A stretch of DNA of 20,689 bases, taken from Poronia punctata. Taxonomy: Eukaryota; Ascomycota; Sordariomycetes; Xylariales; Xylariaceae. The notes under the pieces were generated by a model, which was not told where the DNA came from, ran no database searches, and saw only the letters and a list, made by a program, of their open reading frames with translations. The stretch lies in NCBI GenBank assembly GCA_022579005.1, contig MU401863.1, positions 1 through 20,689 of the forward strand, written 5' to 3'. This document shows, piece after piece, positions 1 to 13,162 of this stretch (position 1 is the first letter of the stretch; each line of letters opens with the position of its first letter). A program made the translations under genes and the position numbers.

Positions 1-3000
1 ATAAAAAACTTGTTTTTTATTAATTTAAACTATATTAATAATAACTTTATAGTTAAATTTATAGTTATTTTTTAAAGTAAATTTAAAGCGTTTTAATGCT
101 AGGTTATATATTTAATAATAATAGTAAAATTTTTGAATTTTTTTTAAAATAAAATAATTTACTTTATAACTTGCTATAGTTAATATTTACTTTAGTTTTG
201 CTGCTTTAAAGTATTTAAATTATTTATAAAGCTAGCATAACTTAGTTTTAATAAAATATATAGTTATTTTGCTAAAGTGCATATTAAAAAATAAATATTT
301 TTATTTATAAATAACTAGTATTATATTACTATTGTTTTAAATAATAATATTTTTAGTATTATTAAAATAAGTACTAACGTAGTTAGCGTTATATAGTAAA
401 AATAAAAAAAAAATAAGCATATTTAAAATATAATATATAGTTATTTTAAAAAAGTTTTATATTTAAATTGTGCTAATATTTTTAATAATACTATTATTAC
501 TAAATTTAATATAAACTTTGCTTAGTGTTTATACTATATTTGCTTTTAAATTTAAGTATAAGTACGCTTTTAATTACGCTTTTTTAACTATTAAATAGTT
601 AAAAGCACTTATATTTATAATTTACTTTAATATTTTACTTTATATAAATTTTTTAAAATAAATTAATTTGCTAGCATTTTAGCTTTAAATTACTATATAT
701 TTTTACTTATAACGTAATATATATATATAGCGTTTATTAAAAATTAAATAAATTTTTTTGCTATTTTATTATTAATTTTATTTTGTTTATAGTTTAAATT
801 TAAAATAGTTTTAAAAATACTTTTTATATTTATTAAATTTTAAAAAAATATTTTAATATTTAGTTTATAGCTATAAATTATTTTATATATAATAAAAAAC
901 TAATGTTTTATTTTATATTATTTTTTAATTAAATAATTAGTTAAAAAATAATTGTTTTTTTTATATATAAAATATTTATATTTTTGCTTTAATAAGTTTA
1001 ATTTGCTTTTAAAACTAAAGTAATATAGTATTAAATTGTTTTTATTATAACTATAATTATTATATTTATAATTTATATAAAATATAGTGCTGCCTTTGCT
1101 ATTATTTGCTACTTATAAATATACTTAAAAGTTAAAAAATAAACTTTTAAACGTTAGCTTTTAGTAAATAAGTGCTATATTAAACTTAAATATACTTTTA
1201 TATACGCATATTATATTTATTACTAAGTAAATTTTATTTTAATATATAGCGCTAAATATTTGCTAAGCTTTTATAATTTTATTAATTATAAAGTTAAGTA
1301 CTTTTATAAAAGTTTTATTTAAGTTTTTTTTGCAAATATTTTAATATATAATTATTATTTAATTAGTAAAGTATTAAAACTAATTTATAGTATTATTAAA
1401 ATATAAATTTAATTTAAAATATATTTTTATTTATAACTTATTAAAGCTAATTTATTATATAAAGTATTGCTTAGCGCGTTTATTAAAAGTTATTAAAAAT
1501 ATAGCTTAATACTAGTTTTTTATTATTTTAATTTAATAGTATATATTAATAAAAATTTATACTTTATTATATAATAAGTTATAAAGCTTGCTTATATAAT
1601 TTTAGTTTTTTTATTATATTTTTATAAATATAATAATTTTTTTAAAAGTAAAAAAAGTATTATTTATTAAACGTATTAAAAGTAAATTATAAAGCAAAAT
1701 ATAGTTAAATCTTTATAAATTTAAATATAAAGTTAAAACGTTTTTATATTTAATTGCTTAAATAAAAGCAGCTTACTATTAAAATATAACTAGCTTGTTA
1801 GTAAATAAAAGATTTACTAGCTATAAGCACTTAAAAGTATATAAAGCATATATAGCTTATATAGCTTATAATGCTTAAAAGGTTAAAAAAAATTAAAAAG
1901 TAAGTTAAATGCTTTAAAAAGCTTAAAAAGCTTATAAAGCTTAAGCTTTTTAATTAGTTACTAATATTTTAAAATATATTTTAAGTTTAAATATATTTTA
2001 GCTTATAATTTTTTTATTAATAAATATAAAAATTAAACTAAGTTTTTATTTTTTAATTAAAAATATATAAAAAAAGTACTAAGCCTTGCTAATAGTTATA
2101 TTGCTATTTATAATAGTAAGCAACTTATTGCTTATAGCATTATAGCTTTAAATTAAGCTATAATTAATACTTTTTTGCTATAGTACTAGTACTAATAAAT
2201 ATTATATTATATATATTATATTATTAAAATACTAGCATATTTATTTTTTAAAATCTTTTTAAATAGCTTATAAAAAGTTTTTACTATTAAGCTATATATA
2301 TATATACTTTATTATTTTATATAAAACGTACGTATTTAGCTTATTTTTTGCTAGTGTTTTAAATTTAAGTTTTTTTATACTTTATTTTTTAAAAATAATA
2401 TGCTTTTTTAATAAATAAATAGCTATGCTTGTTTTTTTAAAAATTTTAACTTAATTTAAATTGTTATTAAAAGCGCTTTTAAAGTAAAAAAGTACTAACT
2501 ACTATATATATTGCAATTTTTAATATAATTAGTTTTTTAAATCTTTTTTTAAAAATAAACTAAAGTTATATAATAATAATATTATTATAAATTAATGCTA
2601 ATTAGTTTTTAAATTAGCTATAAGTTAAAAGTAGTAAAAATGCTTACTATTTTTTATTTTATTAGTATATAATTTATAAAATGCTTATTATAATTTAGTA
2701 TATGCTTTTTTTGCTTACTTTATTTTTTTAAGTAGTTATATAACAATTTAAGTTAGATTTTCTATTTATTACTTATTTAAATATAGTAAGTTTTAAAAGC
2801 AATATAAAGCTAAAGCAACTTTAAATTAGGTAAAAAGTAAATATAATAATAGTTTTTATTTTTAAACCTTACTTTTTTATAGTTACTAATTTAATTACTA
2901 ATTAGTATTAGTTTAGCTAAAGGTTAATATAATTATAATATGTTATTATTTATAATATTATATTAACTTAATTAACTAAAAAGAAAAAAAAGTTATAAAA

Positions 3001-3060
3001 ACTTTTTTTAGCAAGTTTTATATAGCTATAAAGGTTTATAATTAATTAAAACCTATTAGT
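1..3060. repeat. RIP-degraded AT-rich repeat block, left part
   Basis: The stretch is almost pure A/T with scattered AGCT, ACT and ACG. It has stop codons in every frame and no open reading frame worth calling. By hand count, all 34 cytosines in bases 1-600 follow A or G, and of 47 guanines only one is followed by A and one by G. This is a directional C-to-T pattern acting on both strands, as expected of repeat-induced point mutation in duplicated DNA of ascomycetes. Short runs read like mutated protein on the minus strand (see the integrase-like remnant at 1040-1112). I could not find element ends, so the number and identity of transposons here stay open. Confidence 0.8.
1040..1112 (-). pseudogene. 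possible Ty3/Gypsy integrase C-terminal remnant, RIP-mutated
   Basis: Read on the minus strand from 1112 downwards, the sequence gives VANNSKGSTIFYINYKYNN. This resembles the end of the integrase core in chromoviral Gypsy elements, where a TPFxANYGxxP motif is common: T-x-F-Y-x-N-Y, with Lys standing where Gly is usual (GGR to AAR is what RIP would do). The frame stays open for roughly 40 codons, long for this composition. No LTR, RT or RNase H could be paired with it on the minus strand, so it would be a fragment of an element running right to left. The match is a short motif seen by eye and could be chance. Confidence 0.4.
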
Positions 3061-3300
3061 AATATAAAAAAGACATATATACCTTATATATTTAATATAT
3101 AAAAAACGCATACTTTATATATACTAGTTATATACTATATACGTATACTACGCATATACTCTTTTAATAAAGTAAGTTTAACGTAATTTATAACAAATAT
3201 ATAAAAAACTAAATATCTATATTTATAAGATATTTGCGTTTTAATAGTCCTAATGTAGTTAATAAGGTCAAAGGTATTAAAAGGGATTTTAATAGTAGTT
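3060..3300. other. less RIP-mutated stretch between two AT-rich blocks
   Basis: This stretch keeps contexts that are nearly absent elsewhere in the left block: AGTCCTAATG, AAGGTCAAAGG and AAAAGGGATTTT. It also has alternating TATACGTATA-type runs. An open frame on the minus strand crosses it (3135-3347, 70 codons), but its protein is only an I/L/Y/K/T-rich string with no recognisable motif and I do not call it a gene. The simplest reading is a short single-copy or younger segment between two repeats, hit less by RIP. Confidence 0.5.
3211..3235. repeat. short inverted repeat (8-bp arms)
   Basis: Arms AAATATCT (3211-3218) and AGATATTT (3228-3235) are exact reverse complements separated by 9 bases. 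It sits inside the less mutated stretch. In such AT-rich DNA an 8-bp palindrome is not by itself meaningful. No function is proposed. Confidence 0.5.
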
Positions 3301-6300
3301 ATTATTAAAGTAAAAAAGTATTTAGTATATATTAGCAAATTAAGCAATAATTAGTTTAATATTAAAAAAATAAGCAAAGCTTATTTTAAAAAATATAATA
3401 TATATAGCGCGTTAATTAAAAAATTAACAATGCGCTTTATAAATTATGCTATAATTATTTTAAATTTATTAATAATAAAGTTATATATAATAACAAAAAA
3501 AAAAAAAAGTTTATATACTTAGTATAAAGCATATATGCTGCGTAGCATTAAGTAAAAATACTTTTACGTTGTTTAATAATTATAATATTAAAAATAAAGC
3601 TAAAATAAAAAGTATATAATATTAAAAAAGTAAAAAGCATAAAGCACATTTTACTTATTATTTAATTAAGCAGCAAGCATAATTTACTTTATAGCTTTTA
3701 TACTTAAAGCATAAGTTAAATTGCTTAATTAATATATAACTAAAATAAATATAAGTATTATTTAATTATAAAAGTTAAGCAACGCGTACTTATAAACTAG
3801 TTATATATATATAGTAATTAATTTTATATATTTAATATATATACTAGCTATGCTAATTTTAGCACCGTTTTCTACTTTTTACTTTGTTAAATATAGTTAA
3901 CACAATTTATTAAAAAATATAATTAAAATTTTAAATTAGTATAAAAGTAATTAGTTTTATTAAGCTTAAAGTTTTTAATATTTTTAATACTATACTTATT
4001 AGTTACTTTACTTTTAGCGTTTAAATATTATAGTATATATTTAAATTTGTTTTTATTTTTATAAAAGTTAATATTTTAATATTATAATTTAAACTTAAAA
4101 ATTAAGGTTTTATTTAAAAGATTTATAAAAAATTCATAATTAAGTATTTAAAGCTTATTTTTTAGTTTATTAAGCTTTTTATTAAATATTTAGTTTTTAT
4201 TAAATTTTACGTTTTTAGTTTAAATTATTAAATTAGTTAAAAGATTTTAAATTTTATATATATTAGTTAACTTATAGCTAATAAAATAACTTATTTAAGC
4301 TTTAAAGCTTAGTTTTAAAAAACAATTTTTTTTATATTAATAATAAAAGCATAAGCTTTATAACTATAAACTTATAAATATTTTAGTTTAAGCTTTTTAA
4401 TTTTAATATAGCTATTTTAAAATATAAAATAAGTATAAAATTATTTATAGAAAGTTTTTTAATAAAATATATATTTAAGTATTTAGTTTAATAAATAAAC
4501 TATAACCTTATTAATTTTAACTTATAAGCTTTTTAAAAGCTTTATACTAGTTTTTATATACTTAGTACGCTTTTTAATAATTTAGCTAAATTATTTGCTA
4601 GCACTATTTTAAGCTTAAGTATTAAGTATTAAAATTTTTAATATAATAAATGCTTTATTAACTAAGTAGTTTATAACTATTTATAACTATAAAAATTATT
4701 TATTTAATTTAATAATAATAACTTATTTTTTATAAATTACTTATATTTTTTTTATAAAGTACTTAAGTAAAGTTTTTAATATTTTTATATTAAAACTTTA
4801 TAAATAATAATTAAATATATGCTTAAAATATTATTTAGTTATAAAAAGTATTAATACTTTACTATTAAAACTTTTATTATAAAAATGCTAATTTATAATA
4901 ATTTGCTTAAATAAATAAGTTAATTAGTTTTTAAAAGCTTTATTAATTTAGTTTTTAAGCTTTTTATATATATAACTAAAATAATTTATTAATTTAATGT
5001 TTTAGCTTAAGATTTTTTTAATTTTTACTTTTTTTGCTTAGCTAATTAAGTGCTATAGTATATTAAAACCTAGGTAGCTAAGCTAAAAATGCTATTTAAA
5101 AAAATTTGCTTTAAAAGTAAACTATTTAATATATTTTATTTATATAGTTCTTTAAGTATAAAAAAAAGCTTTATTTATATTTAATAGTAAGTATTTTAAA
5201 ACATATTAGCTATACTTATTTTATATTTAATATAATATTAAGCTATTAAGTTTTTTAAAATAGCTTTTTAATAGCTTTATATTTTATTAAATTTTCTTTT
5301 AAATAAAAGTATAAAAAAACAATATTTATTACTAAAGTTTTATAGTAAGCTATATTTTTAAGCTTTAATATAAGTAGCTTTTTAGTTTTTTATACTTTTA
5401 TATTTACTTTTTTATAAGCTTATATAATTATAATTAAGTTTTTAGCTTAAAACAAGTTTTTTTAAAAAGTACTTTTAATATTATAAAAGCGCTTAATTTT
5501 ATTAAAAATATATACTATAAACTTTAAATTAAATATTACTAGGTTTTTAAATAAATATAGTTTTTATATAAGCTTTTTTAAAATTTTAAAACTTATATAT
5601 ATAAAAACTTGTTTTAGTTATGCTTTTTTTTTTATAAGCTATTAATTAATTTTGCTTTTTTTTAATCAGCTTTTATTTTTTTAAAAGCTTTAATCTTTTT
5701 TTTAAAGTTTAAATTATATTTAATTTTAAACTTAATAAAGCTTTTTTTTAAAAGCTTTAAAAATATATACTAGTATTTAAAAAAGTTATAATAGCTTTTA
5801 TATACTAAGTATATTTTCTTTAAGTTATAAGTATTTTTTTTAGTTTATTTTAATAAGTTAGTAGTTTTTTAATAAGCAGCTTTTGTGCTTTAGCTAAAAA
5901 TTATAGCATAAATTCTTTTTTTTAATTTTTTGCTTATAAATAAAGTATTTATTAAAAATAAAAAAGTATTTTTACTTTTTAATTTTTAAGCTTAGTATTT
6001 TTTTTAATTAAATATTATAAAAAACTTTTTTATTATTTTTGTTTTTTAAGCTTTTAGTTAATTACTACTTATACTTAAAAGTTAGCAGCTAATTTTAAGT
6101 AATAAAGTTTTTTTTTTATATTTACTTTTTATATATAATTTTAAAAAAGTTTTACTAGTATTTATATTTATTATTAAAACCTTTAAAAAGTTGTTAAAAA
6201 AATGCTAAGCAATATATTAAGTTTATATTGCTTAAGTTATAAAATATAATATTTTTACTTTATAATAAATTTTCTAAGATTTTTTATTAGTTTTTTTATG

Positions 6301-6423
6301 CTTTTTTTAATAAAGTTAAAAAAGTTTGCTTAAATAATAGCTAGCAACACTTTAGTTATAAGTCTTTTAACTTTTTAAAAGTTATTATATTATATATTTA
6401 CTTTTTAGTTATATTTTATATAA
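3301..6423. repeat. RIP-degraded AT-rich repeat block interrupted by the Gypsy element
   Basis: The composition is as in the left block. From about 3960 to 6420 the + strand is biased to T runs interrupted by AAGCTT, so that the minus strand reads as Lys/Leu/Ala-rich broken protein, which suggests a right-to-left element. A small inverted repeat with GCGC ends and GTTAATT/AATTAAC arms lies at 3407-3435. The block ends at the target duplication of the LTR element at 6424. The same strand bias resumes after 13,395, which fits one older repeat split by the insertion. I found no recognisable domain or element terminus. Confidence 0.6.
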
Positions 6424-6428
6424 AAAGC
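6424..6428. repeat. target-site duplication, left copy (AAAGC)
   Basis: The five bases AAAGC directly before the left LTR are repeated exactly after the right LTR at 13391-13395. Five base pairs is the usual duplication length for Ty3/Gypsy integrases. Confidence 0.85.
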
Positions 6429-6655
6429 TGTTATAGGCTAAAAGCTTATATAGTTATTATACTAGCACTTTAGCTAGTCCTTTGCGCTATACTTATAAGC
6501 TACGCGCAAGGCGCTTAGATAAAATAACAGGTTAGCTATATAGTTATATATAAATAGTGCGCGTATATTTTTAAACCTTTTATTTTTTTTTAATTAAAAA
6601 ATAAACTTTATTTAAACTATATTAATAAGTATACTATTACTATAGCCTTATTATA
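6429..6655 (+). repeat. 5' LTR of the Gypsy element
   Basis: The 227 bp align end to end with 13163-13390. It begins TGTTATAGGC and ends TTATTATA. By hand alignment the pair differs by 26 substitutions, 25 of them transitions, plus one single-base indel in a T run. This copy keeps C or G at 19 differing sites where the 3' copy has T or A, and has lost them at only six, so it was mutated less. A GC-rich patch (around 6482-6516) survives here. Confidence 0.9.
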
Positions 6656-8962
6656 TATTTTTTAATTTATATATTTTTTAAATTTTTATTTTACTTTTTT
6701 ATAAATATAAATTATTTTAAGTAATTAAACTAAAGTTTATAAAATATGCGCAAGCTAATTAAAAGCATAGTTTAAGCTTAATTATATTAAGTTAATAAAG
6801 GTATAGCTACTTTAAACTAAATAAGCATAGCTTTTAAGCAATATTTTAATATTTTAGCTAAATAGCTAGTAGTATAGCTTAAAAGTATTAAAAACTAAGT
6901 AAAAGCTATTTAGCTAATACTTTTAAGCTAATAAAAAGCTGCTTTAAAAGCGCTTTGCTTTAATTAAATATTTTTTTTTTAATAAAAGCCTTTTTTTTTA
7001 TATAAAGTTTAATAAAAATTAAAGCTAGTAAGCTTTATAAAAGCAATTTATAAAATTTAAAATTGCTTAAAATATTAAGTTTATTAGTAACTTGCAAGTA
7101 TAGTAGTATACTATTTATAAGCGCTTTAAGCTATTTATATAAAAAGTAGTTAATAGTTTTTATATATAAAAAGCTAAAATAAAAAAATATTTTATTAAAA
7201 GATTTTTTACTTATTTTATAATAACTTATTATAACTTTAAGCGCTGCTTATAAGCAATAATAAAGTACTGCATATTAAAGCAAAAGCTTTAAAAAAGTTT
7301 TAGTATTTTTTTTTTAAGTTTAAAAAGCTTATAGCTAAGTTTAAAAAAATATAGTAGCTTAATATAGCAAAGCTTAAGTACTTATAAAGCATGTTTAATA
7401 ATAAGCTTATAAGCGTATTAGTTAATATTAAGCTTTTAGTAAATAATTATATTATATATATTAACTATATTATAAAAGTTATAAGCTAGCTTAAAAAGCT
7501 TTTAAGCTATAAAATATAGCTATAGTTTTTTTTAGCTTTTATTTTTATAATAAATGCTAATAACAATATAGCTATAATAAGCATTTTTAATATAAGTAAA
7601 AATAAGTATTAAAAAGTATTATAAATATTTTATAAAAAGTATAAGCAACGTATAAATAAAAGTTTTTATATATGCTATAAAAAAAAAAATATTTTAGCAA
7701 AAATTATATAATAGCTATAGCTAAATAGCTAAAAAGCACTAAAGTAAATAATATAGTTATTTTACTTATAGCTGCTAAAATAAATATAAGCTATAAGTAT
7801 AATTTAAAAAATAAGTAACTTTTATATATAGCTATATATAAAAGCTTAAATTAAAGCTAAATAAGTTATTAAATATTAAAAGCTATATAAATAGCTTTTT
7901 ATTTACTATAACTATATTAATAAAAAATTTAAAGTTTTATAAAAGTTTTATTAATAATAATTATAAATATTATATAAATATAAGCAAATAATTAATATAG
8001 CGCTTAAAGCTAAAGTATATTTTAATAAAATAATAAAAACTAAAGCTAGTAGTAAATATATTTTTTACTTATAAGCGTTTTTTAAATAATATACTAGCTA
8101 TTAATAAAATAACTTATTTTTAAGTAAATATTAAAAAGTATTTAAAGTAAGTATATACTTATATAATATTTAAGCTATAATATTAATTAGTTTTTAATAA
8201 GCTTTAAATAAAAAAAAAAGTTATATATATAGCTTATAAAAAGCGTATAGTTATTAGCAAAATAAAAAATATAATAATTTATAAAAAAAGCTATAACTTT
8301 TATTTATAAAAAAACTTTTTTAAGCTAATTATTATTTATATTATTATAGCTACTTTTACTATACTAGCAATATATTTAATATAAACAATATATAAGCAAA
8401 GCTTAAAAGCGCTATAATTTAAAGTATTTATACTTTTTATAGTAAATATTAATAAAGCTTTTAAGCTAAAGCGCTTAAGCTTTTTTAAAAAAAAGCTTTT
8501 TTTTAAGCTAGCTAAATTTATAGCTTTGTTTAATAAAGCTTTATTATATACGCTACTTTTTAACTACTTAAGCATAAATTATATAATTTTTTTACTAAAA
8601 AATAAAAAAAAGCATAAAGTATAAGTTTTTTAAAGTTTTTTATATAAAATGTTTTAAAAAAAGCTTTTAGTATTATATAAAATGCTTATAAAGCTATTAA
8701 ATAAAAAGTTTATTTATATAAGCAGCTTACTAGCTAGCGCTTTAGTACTTTTTATATATAAGCTTAAAAGTAGCTTTTATTTTTATATAAATTATTATAT
8801 ATTAAATAAAGTTATATAATATAATAGCTACTTTTTTTTTTAATTTATAAAACGCTTAAAATGCTATTAAAAATAAAGTAGTTTACTAAAGTTAATATAT
8901 ATGCTATATTTTATAAATTATATATAGCTTAAAGTAAAAAGTAAAAAATAGCGTTTTATATT
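6656..8962 (+). pseudogene. gag / N-terminal pol region of the Gypsy element, mostly unreadable
   Basis: This is the position of gag, protease and the start of pol. No open frame survives. Around 7667-7707 the reading Y-x-C-Y-K-K-K, then after one slip in a poly-A run Y-F-S-K-N-Y, has the spacing of a CX2CX4HX4C zinc knuckle with Cys and His turned to Tyr (TGY to TAY and CAY to TAY, both RIP-type changes). This is suggestive only. I found neither a primer-binding site after the LTR nor a protease motif. Confidence 0.45.
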
Positions 8963-9320
8963 TATTTTAAATTATTTAAATAGCTTATTACTTTTTTTAA
9001 CTTTTATAGCGCGCTTATAGCATTTTAGCAATATATAAATAACGCTTTTTATAACTATTTAAATATTTTTTATATAGCTTATTTAAATAATGTTTTTATT
9101 TTTATTAATAAAATATATAAAAACTATTTAAAAAAAGTTAATTTAGTTTTAAGCTGCTTATAAAAAATAAAGCTAAACTTAAATATTAATAAAAGCAAGT
9201 TTATAGTTAAAAAAACTAAATATTTAAGCTATATTATAAAAGTTAATATAAAAGTTAATATAAATTTAAAAAAAGTTTATATAATTTATAAGTAAAATGC
9301 TTTTATTACGCTTAAAAAAG
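8963..9320 (+). pseudogene. reverse transcriptase domain (Ty3/Gypsy), RIP-inactivated
   Basis: One frame (codons starting at 8963) reads through the RT palm with the landmarks in order. F*QYINNA at 9023-9046 corresponds to the usual FQxYIND. AYLNNVFIF at 9077-9103 corresponds to the catalytic AYLDDVLIF with both Asp changed to Asn. NKSKFIVKKTKYLSYII at 9188-9238 corresponds to DKCEF..KEVKYLGYII. The changes D to N, G to S/N, E to K, W to stop and Q to stop are all what C-to-T on either strand produces. Loss of both catalytic Asp and several stops make it dead. The family and orientation of the whole element rest mainly on this domain. Confidence 0.88.
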
Positions 9321-9727
9321 TTTAAAAGTTTTTTAAGTTTTTAAACTTTTATAAAAAGTTTATTAAAAACTACTTACTATTAATAACTTTTTTTATAGCT
9401 TTAATATAAAAAAAAGCGTTGTTTATTTAAAGTTTAAACTAAAATTATATATTTAAAATATTTAAGCGCTGCTTTTTAGCTAAGCTTTAGTTAGTATATT
9501 AAAACTTTAATAAACTTATAAAAATTAAAACTAACTACTTAAAATAAGCTTTTAAAAAGTACTTTAACTAGCTAAGTAAAAATAACTAGTAATAGCTTAT
9601 AGCTTACTATTTTAAATAGCTTACGCTTATTAAAGTAAATTATATAATTTATAATAAAAAGCTTTTAATAATTATAGCTTATTTATAAAAGTAGTAAGCA
9701 AAGCTAAAAAGCGTTATAAAAACTTTT

Positions 9728-9880
9728 ACTATAATTACTAATTATAAAAACTTAATATATTTTATATTTGCTTAAAAGCTAAAAAAAAATAAGTATAGTA
9801 AGCTATTAAATTTATAAAATATAACTTTATATTTAAGTTTTATATAAGCTGCTTAAATAATAAGTTTAATGCTTTTTTAT
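9728..9880 (+). pseudogene. RNase H domain (Ty3/Gypsy), RIP-inactivated
   Basis: In the same frame as RT, TIITNYKNLIYFIFA then stop, K, L matches the RNase H signature (V)TDHKNLxYF....KLxxRQ.RW with Asp and His mutated (D to N, H to Y). The AA and ISLML residues about 40 codons on may be what remains of the RPGxxNxxADALSR motif. Its place about 650 bp after the RT active site agrees with Gypsy order (RT, RNase H, integrase). Confidence 0.8.
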
Positions 9881-11130
9881 ATAAAAAATAAAACGTTTTT
9901 TATAAGTTAAGCAATAAAAAGCTTATAAAATATATATAAAAGTTATTATTAAATAAGTAGCTATTTTATAGCTAAGCTAAAAAAGTAATAAAAGTAATAA
10001 GTATAAGCTAGCTAATAATATAAAGTAAAAAGCTTTTAAAAAAGTTTAAAGTTTTTAGTTATAAAAACTTAGCTAAACTTTAAAATATTATTTTAAAAAA
10101 GATATTACTTATATAAAAGTAATAATAATAATATAAAATAAGCTGTTTATATTTTTAACTAGCTTAAGCTTAAAAGTTTTTATTAAAAAGTGCTAGCTAA
10201 ACTTATAAAAAGCGCTTATATTTTATAATTGCTTATAAGTACTAAACTAAAGCTACTATATATAGCGTTAATATAAAATATTTATAACTTTTATATTATT
10301 AAGTACTTAAAGTATAAGTTTACTATTATCATTTTTTTATAAAAGTTTTATTAGCTACTTTTTTTATAAAATATTTATAAGTTTTTATAAAACTATAATA
10401 TTTATAAAAAAAAATAATATAAAAAAACTAGTAATAAGCTTTGCTTAAGCTGCTTTTAATATTAAAATAATATTAAAACAAGCTTTTTATTAACTTTATA
10501 ATAAATCTTTTAGTAAAAAACCTAAAAAACTTAATATTTTTAATAGTTATTATTAATAAACTAAATAAAAATATTATACTTAAAACAATATATATAATAA
10601 ATATAAAAGCTTATACTAAACGCTTTATAATAAACTACTAATAATTTTATAATTTTTTAGTAGCTATTACTAATAATTAAAAGTTTAATTAAATAAGCAA
10701 GTTTTAAACTAAACTTTATTTATTAGTAAGTAATAAGCAGCGCTTATTTACTATATATTACTTAAAAAAAACAAAGCTATAAAATAAGCTAATTAAAAAG
10801 TATTAGTATATTTTTAAGCTTTTATTATATATATATAATATAATTAAGCTAAGTGATTATTAAGTATAATACTTATAATTAATAACTATAATATTATTAT
10901 AATTAATTTAAGCTTTTTTTTTATAATTTATAAGTACTATATTAATATAATGCTACTAGTTTACTTTAGTATACTACTTATAAAAAACTTATAAATATAT
11001 ATAAAGTATTTTATATAAAAGCTTTAAAAAAAATAAACTTTGCTTAATTAGTAATAGTTATAATATAATAGCATATAAAAAAATTAGCTAATTAGCACTA
11101 TAAGCTAGCAAAGTTCTTTTAAATAAAGTA

Positions 11131-11260
11131 AGTAGTATAGCTATTACTAAAAAATATTATTATTTTATAACTTTTATAAAAGCTAGCTTAGCTATATGCT
11201 AAATATATAATTATAAAAGTTATAAGCTTTTAAATAATAAAGTTAAATACTTTATAAAAT
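11131..11260 (+). pseudogene. possible integrase zinc-finger region of the Gypsy element
   Basis: A frame different from that of RT reads KKYYYFITFIKASLA followed by IYNYKSYK. This loosely fits the ..YYWP......YVxxCxxC.R stretch that ends the HHCC domain of Gypsy integrases, with Cys as Tyr. It is at the expected distance after RNase H. The resemblance is weak, and the frame change would need an indel. Confidence 0.3.
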
Positions 11261-13162
11261 ATTTATAATAAGTTTTATATAAAGCTTATATATAGCATAA
11301 ACAATAATTTCTTTTTTTTTAAAGTATAAAATAATACTTAGCTACTTTTACTAATATAAAGCATTAGTAAAGCAAAAAATAAATAAAAAGTAAAGTTAAT
11401 TTATTACGCTTTTTAAATAAAAAGTAGCTTATAAGTATAGCAGCAATTGCTTATAAAGTAAAAAAAGCATGCTTTTTTTATTAAAAAGCTTTTTAAAAAC
11501 TTTTTAAAAACTATAGCGCTAAATAAGTTTAAAAAGTATTATAAAAATATAATAAAAAATAATAAGCTTAGTGCTATATTATTTAAGTTATGCTTATAAA
11601 AAAAGTAAAAAGTATAAACTTTAGCTTATAAGCTAATTATAAATAGTATTTAGTTAATAATAGCTTTTTATTTTTATTTTTTACTTTTTTTTTTACTTTT
11701 TTTTTATATTATATAAGTAACTTTTAAACATTTTATATAATATGTTTAACTTTAAGCTATATTAGCTTTTTTATTTTTATTTCTTTTTTTATTAGCGTAT
11801 AAGTATATATAAAAAAGCTTAAATATTTTTTTATAATATAAATAAAAGTAGTAGCTAAGCTACTTATAGCTTTATTAATAAACATTTTAATTAAATAAAA
11901 AAAGTTTATAAGCTTAAACTAAAATAAAGTTAATATATATAAATAGTATATAATATATATAAAAAGTATTAATAAGCATGCTAATAATAGCTAAGCAAAC
12001 TAAAATAGTTAGCACTTAATATAATAGTAAGCAATATATAAAAAGCTAAAAAAAAGCTACTAAGCTACTTATAGCTACTTTAAAATTATTATAAAGTTAA
12101 ATTATATAATAAAAAAATATATTATTAATAATTTTTTAAGCTATAATAAACGCTTATAAAAAAGTTAAAAAAAGCTTAAAAAAAGCTTATATACTATTTA
12201 TTAAAATTATTATTATTATTTAAAGCAGCTATTATTTTAATATAAAACTAAAAAATAAGTAGCTACTTATTATTTAAAAGCTGCTTATAAGTTAATTATA
12301 TGCTACTTTTAAAAATTAGTACTTATATTATTATAAGTTTTAAAATAGCTACTATAGCATATATAGCATAAAGCTTAAAAGTTTTTTAAAGTTAACTTAA
12401 AACAAGTATAAAATAAGCTTATAAAAAACTTATTAAATTAATAGTAATAAAATAAATAAAAGTAGCTTATAATAATATAATAAGTATAGTATATATAAAG
12501 TAGCTTATAAGTTTTTTTAAGCTAAACTATAAGCATTACTTAAAGTTTAAAGTTTTTATTATTTATTTAGCTATTAGCTAAGCGCTTAAAAGCTAAAACG
12601 CTTATAAATAATAAAGCTAATATTAAGCAAATTATAAATAATATATAAAGTATATAAAAGTAATATTAAAAAATTATAAGTACTAACTTTTAGTATAATT
12701 AGCGTATTACTTATAAATAGCATATATGCTTTATACTTTATAGCACTTACTTAGCGCGCTTATAAGCAAAGCATTGCTAACTAGTAGCTTAAGCGCTAAA
12801 GCACTTGCTTTAATACTATAGTACTGCGTATAGGTTTTTTATATAAAGCGTATATAAGCAAAAAGGTTATAAAAAAGTAAAAAAAAGTTAAAGTAAAAAA
12901 AAACAAAAATTAAAATTTACTTATTTACTTTATAATTAAATTTTTTTTTTAAAAAAAAAAAACCTAGTAAAAAAAAGCTTTTTTATATTTAAAATAAGTA
13001 AGCCCTTTTATTAGCTAAATAACTATGCTAGCGCTTATATAAATATTATTTTGCTAGTTTTTATAAATAAATAACTGCTTTTTTTTTATAAGCGCTATAA
13101 AACAATTGCTATTTTTTTAAAAAAAAAACCTTTTTAGCTAAAGCAATTAAAAAAAAATTTTA

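Noticed and set aside
3135..3347. 70-codon open frame on the minus strand
   Set aside because: Low-complexity I/L/Y/K/T composition without any recognisable domain. It is open partly because this stretch is less mutated. No start context or neighbour supports a gene.
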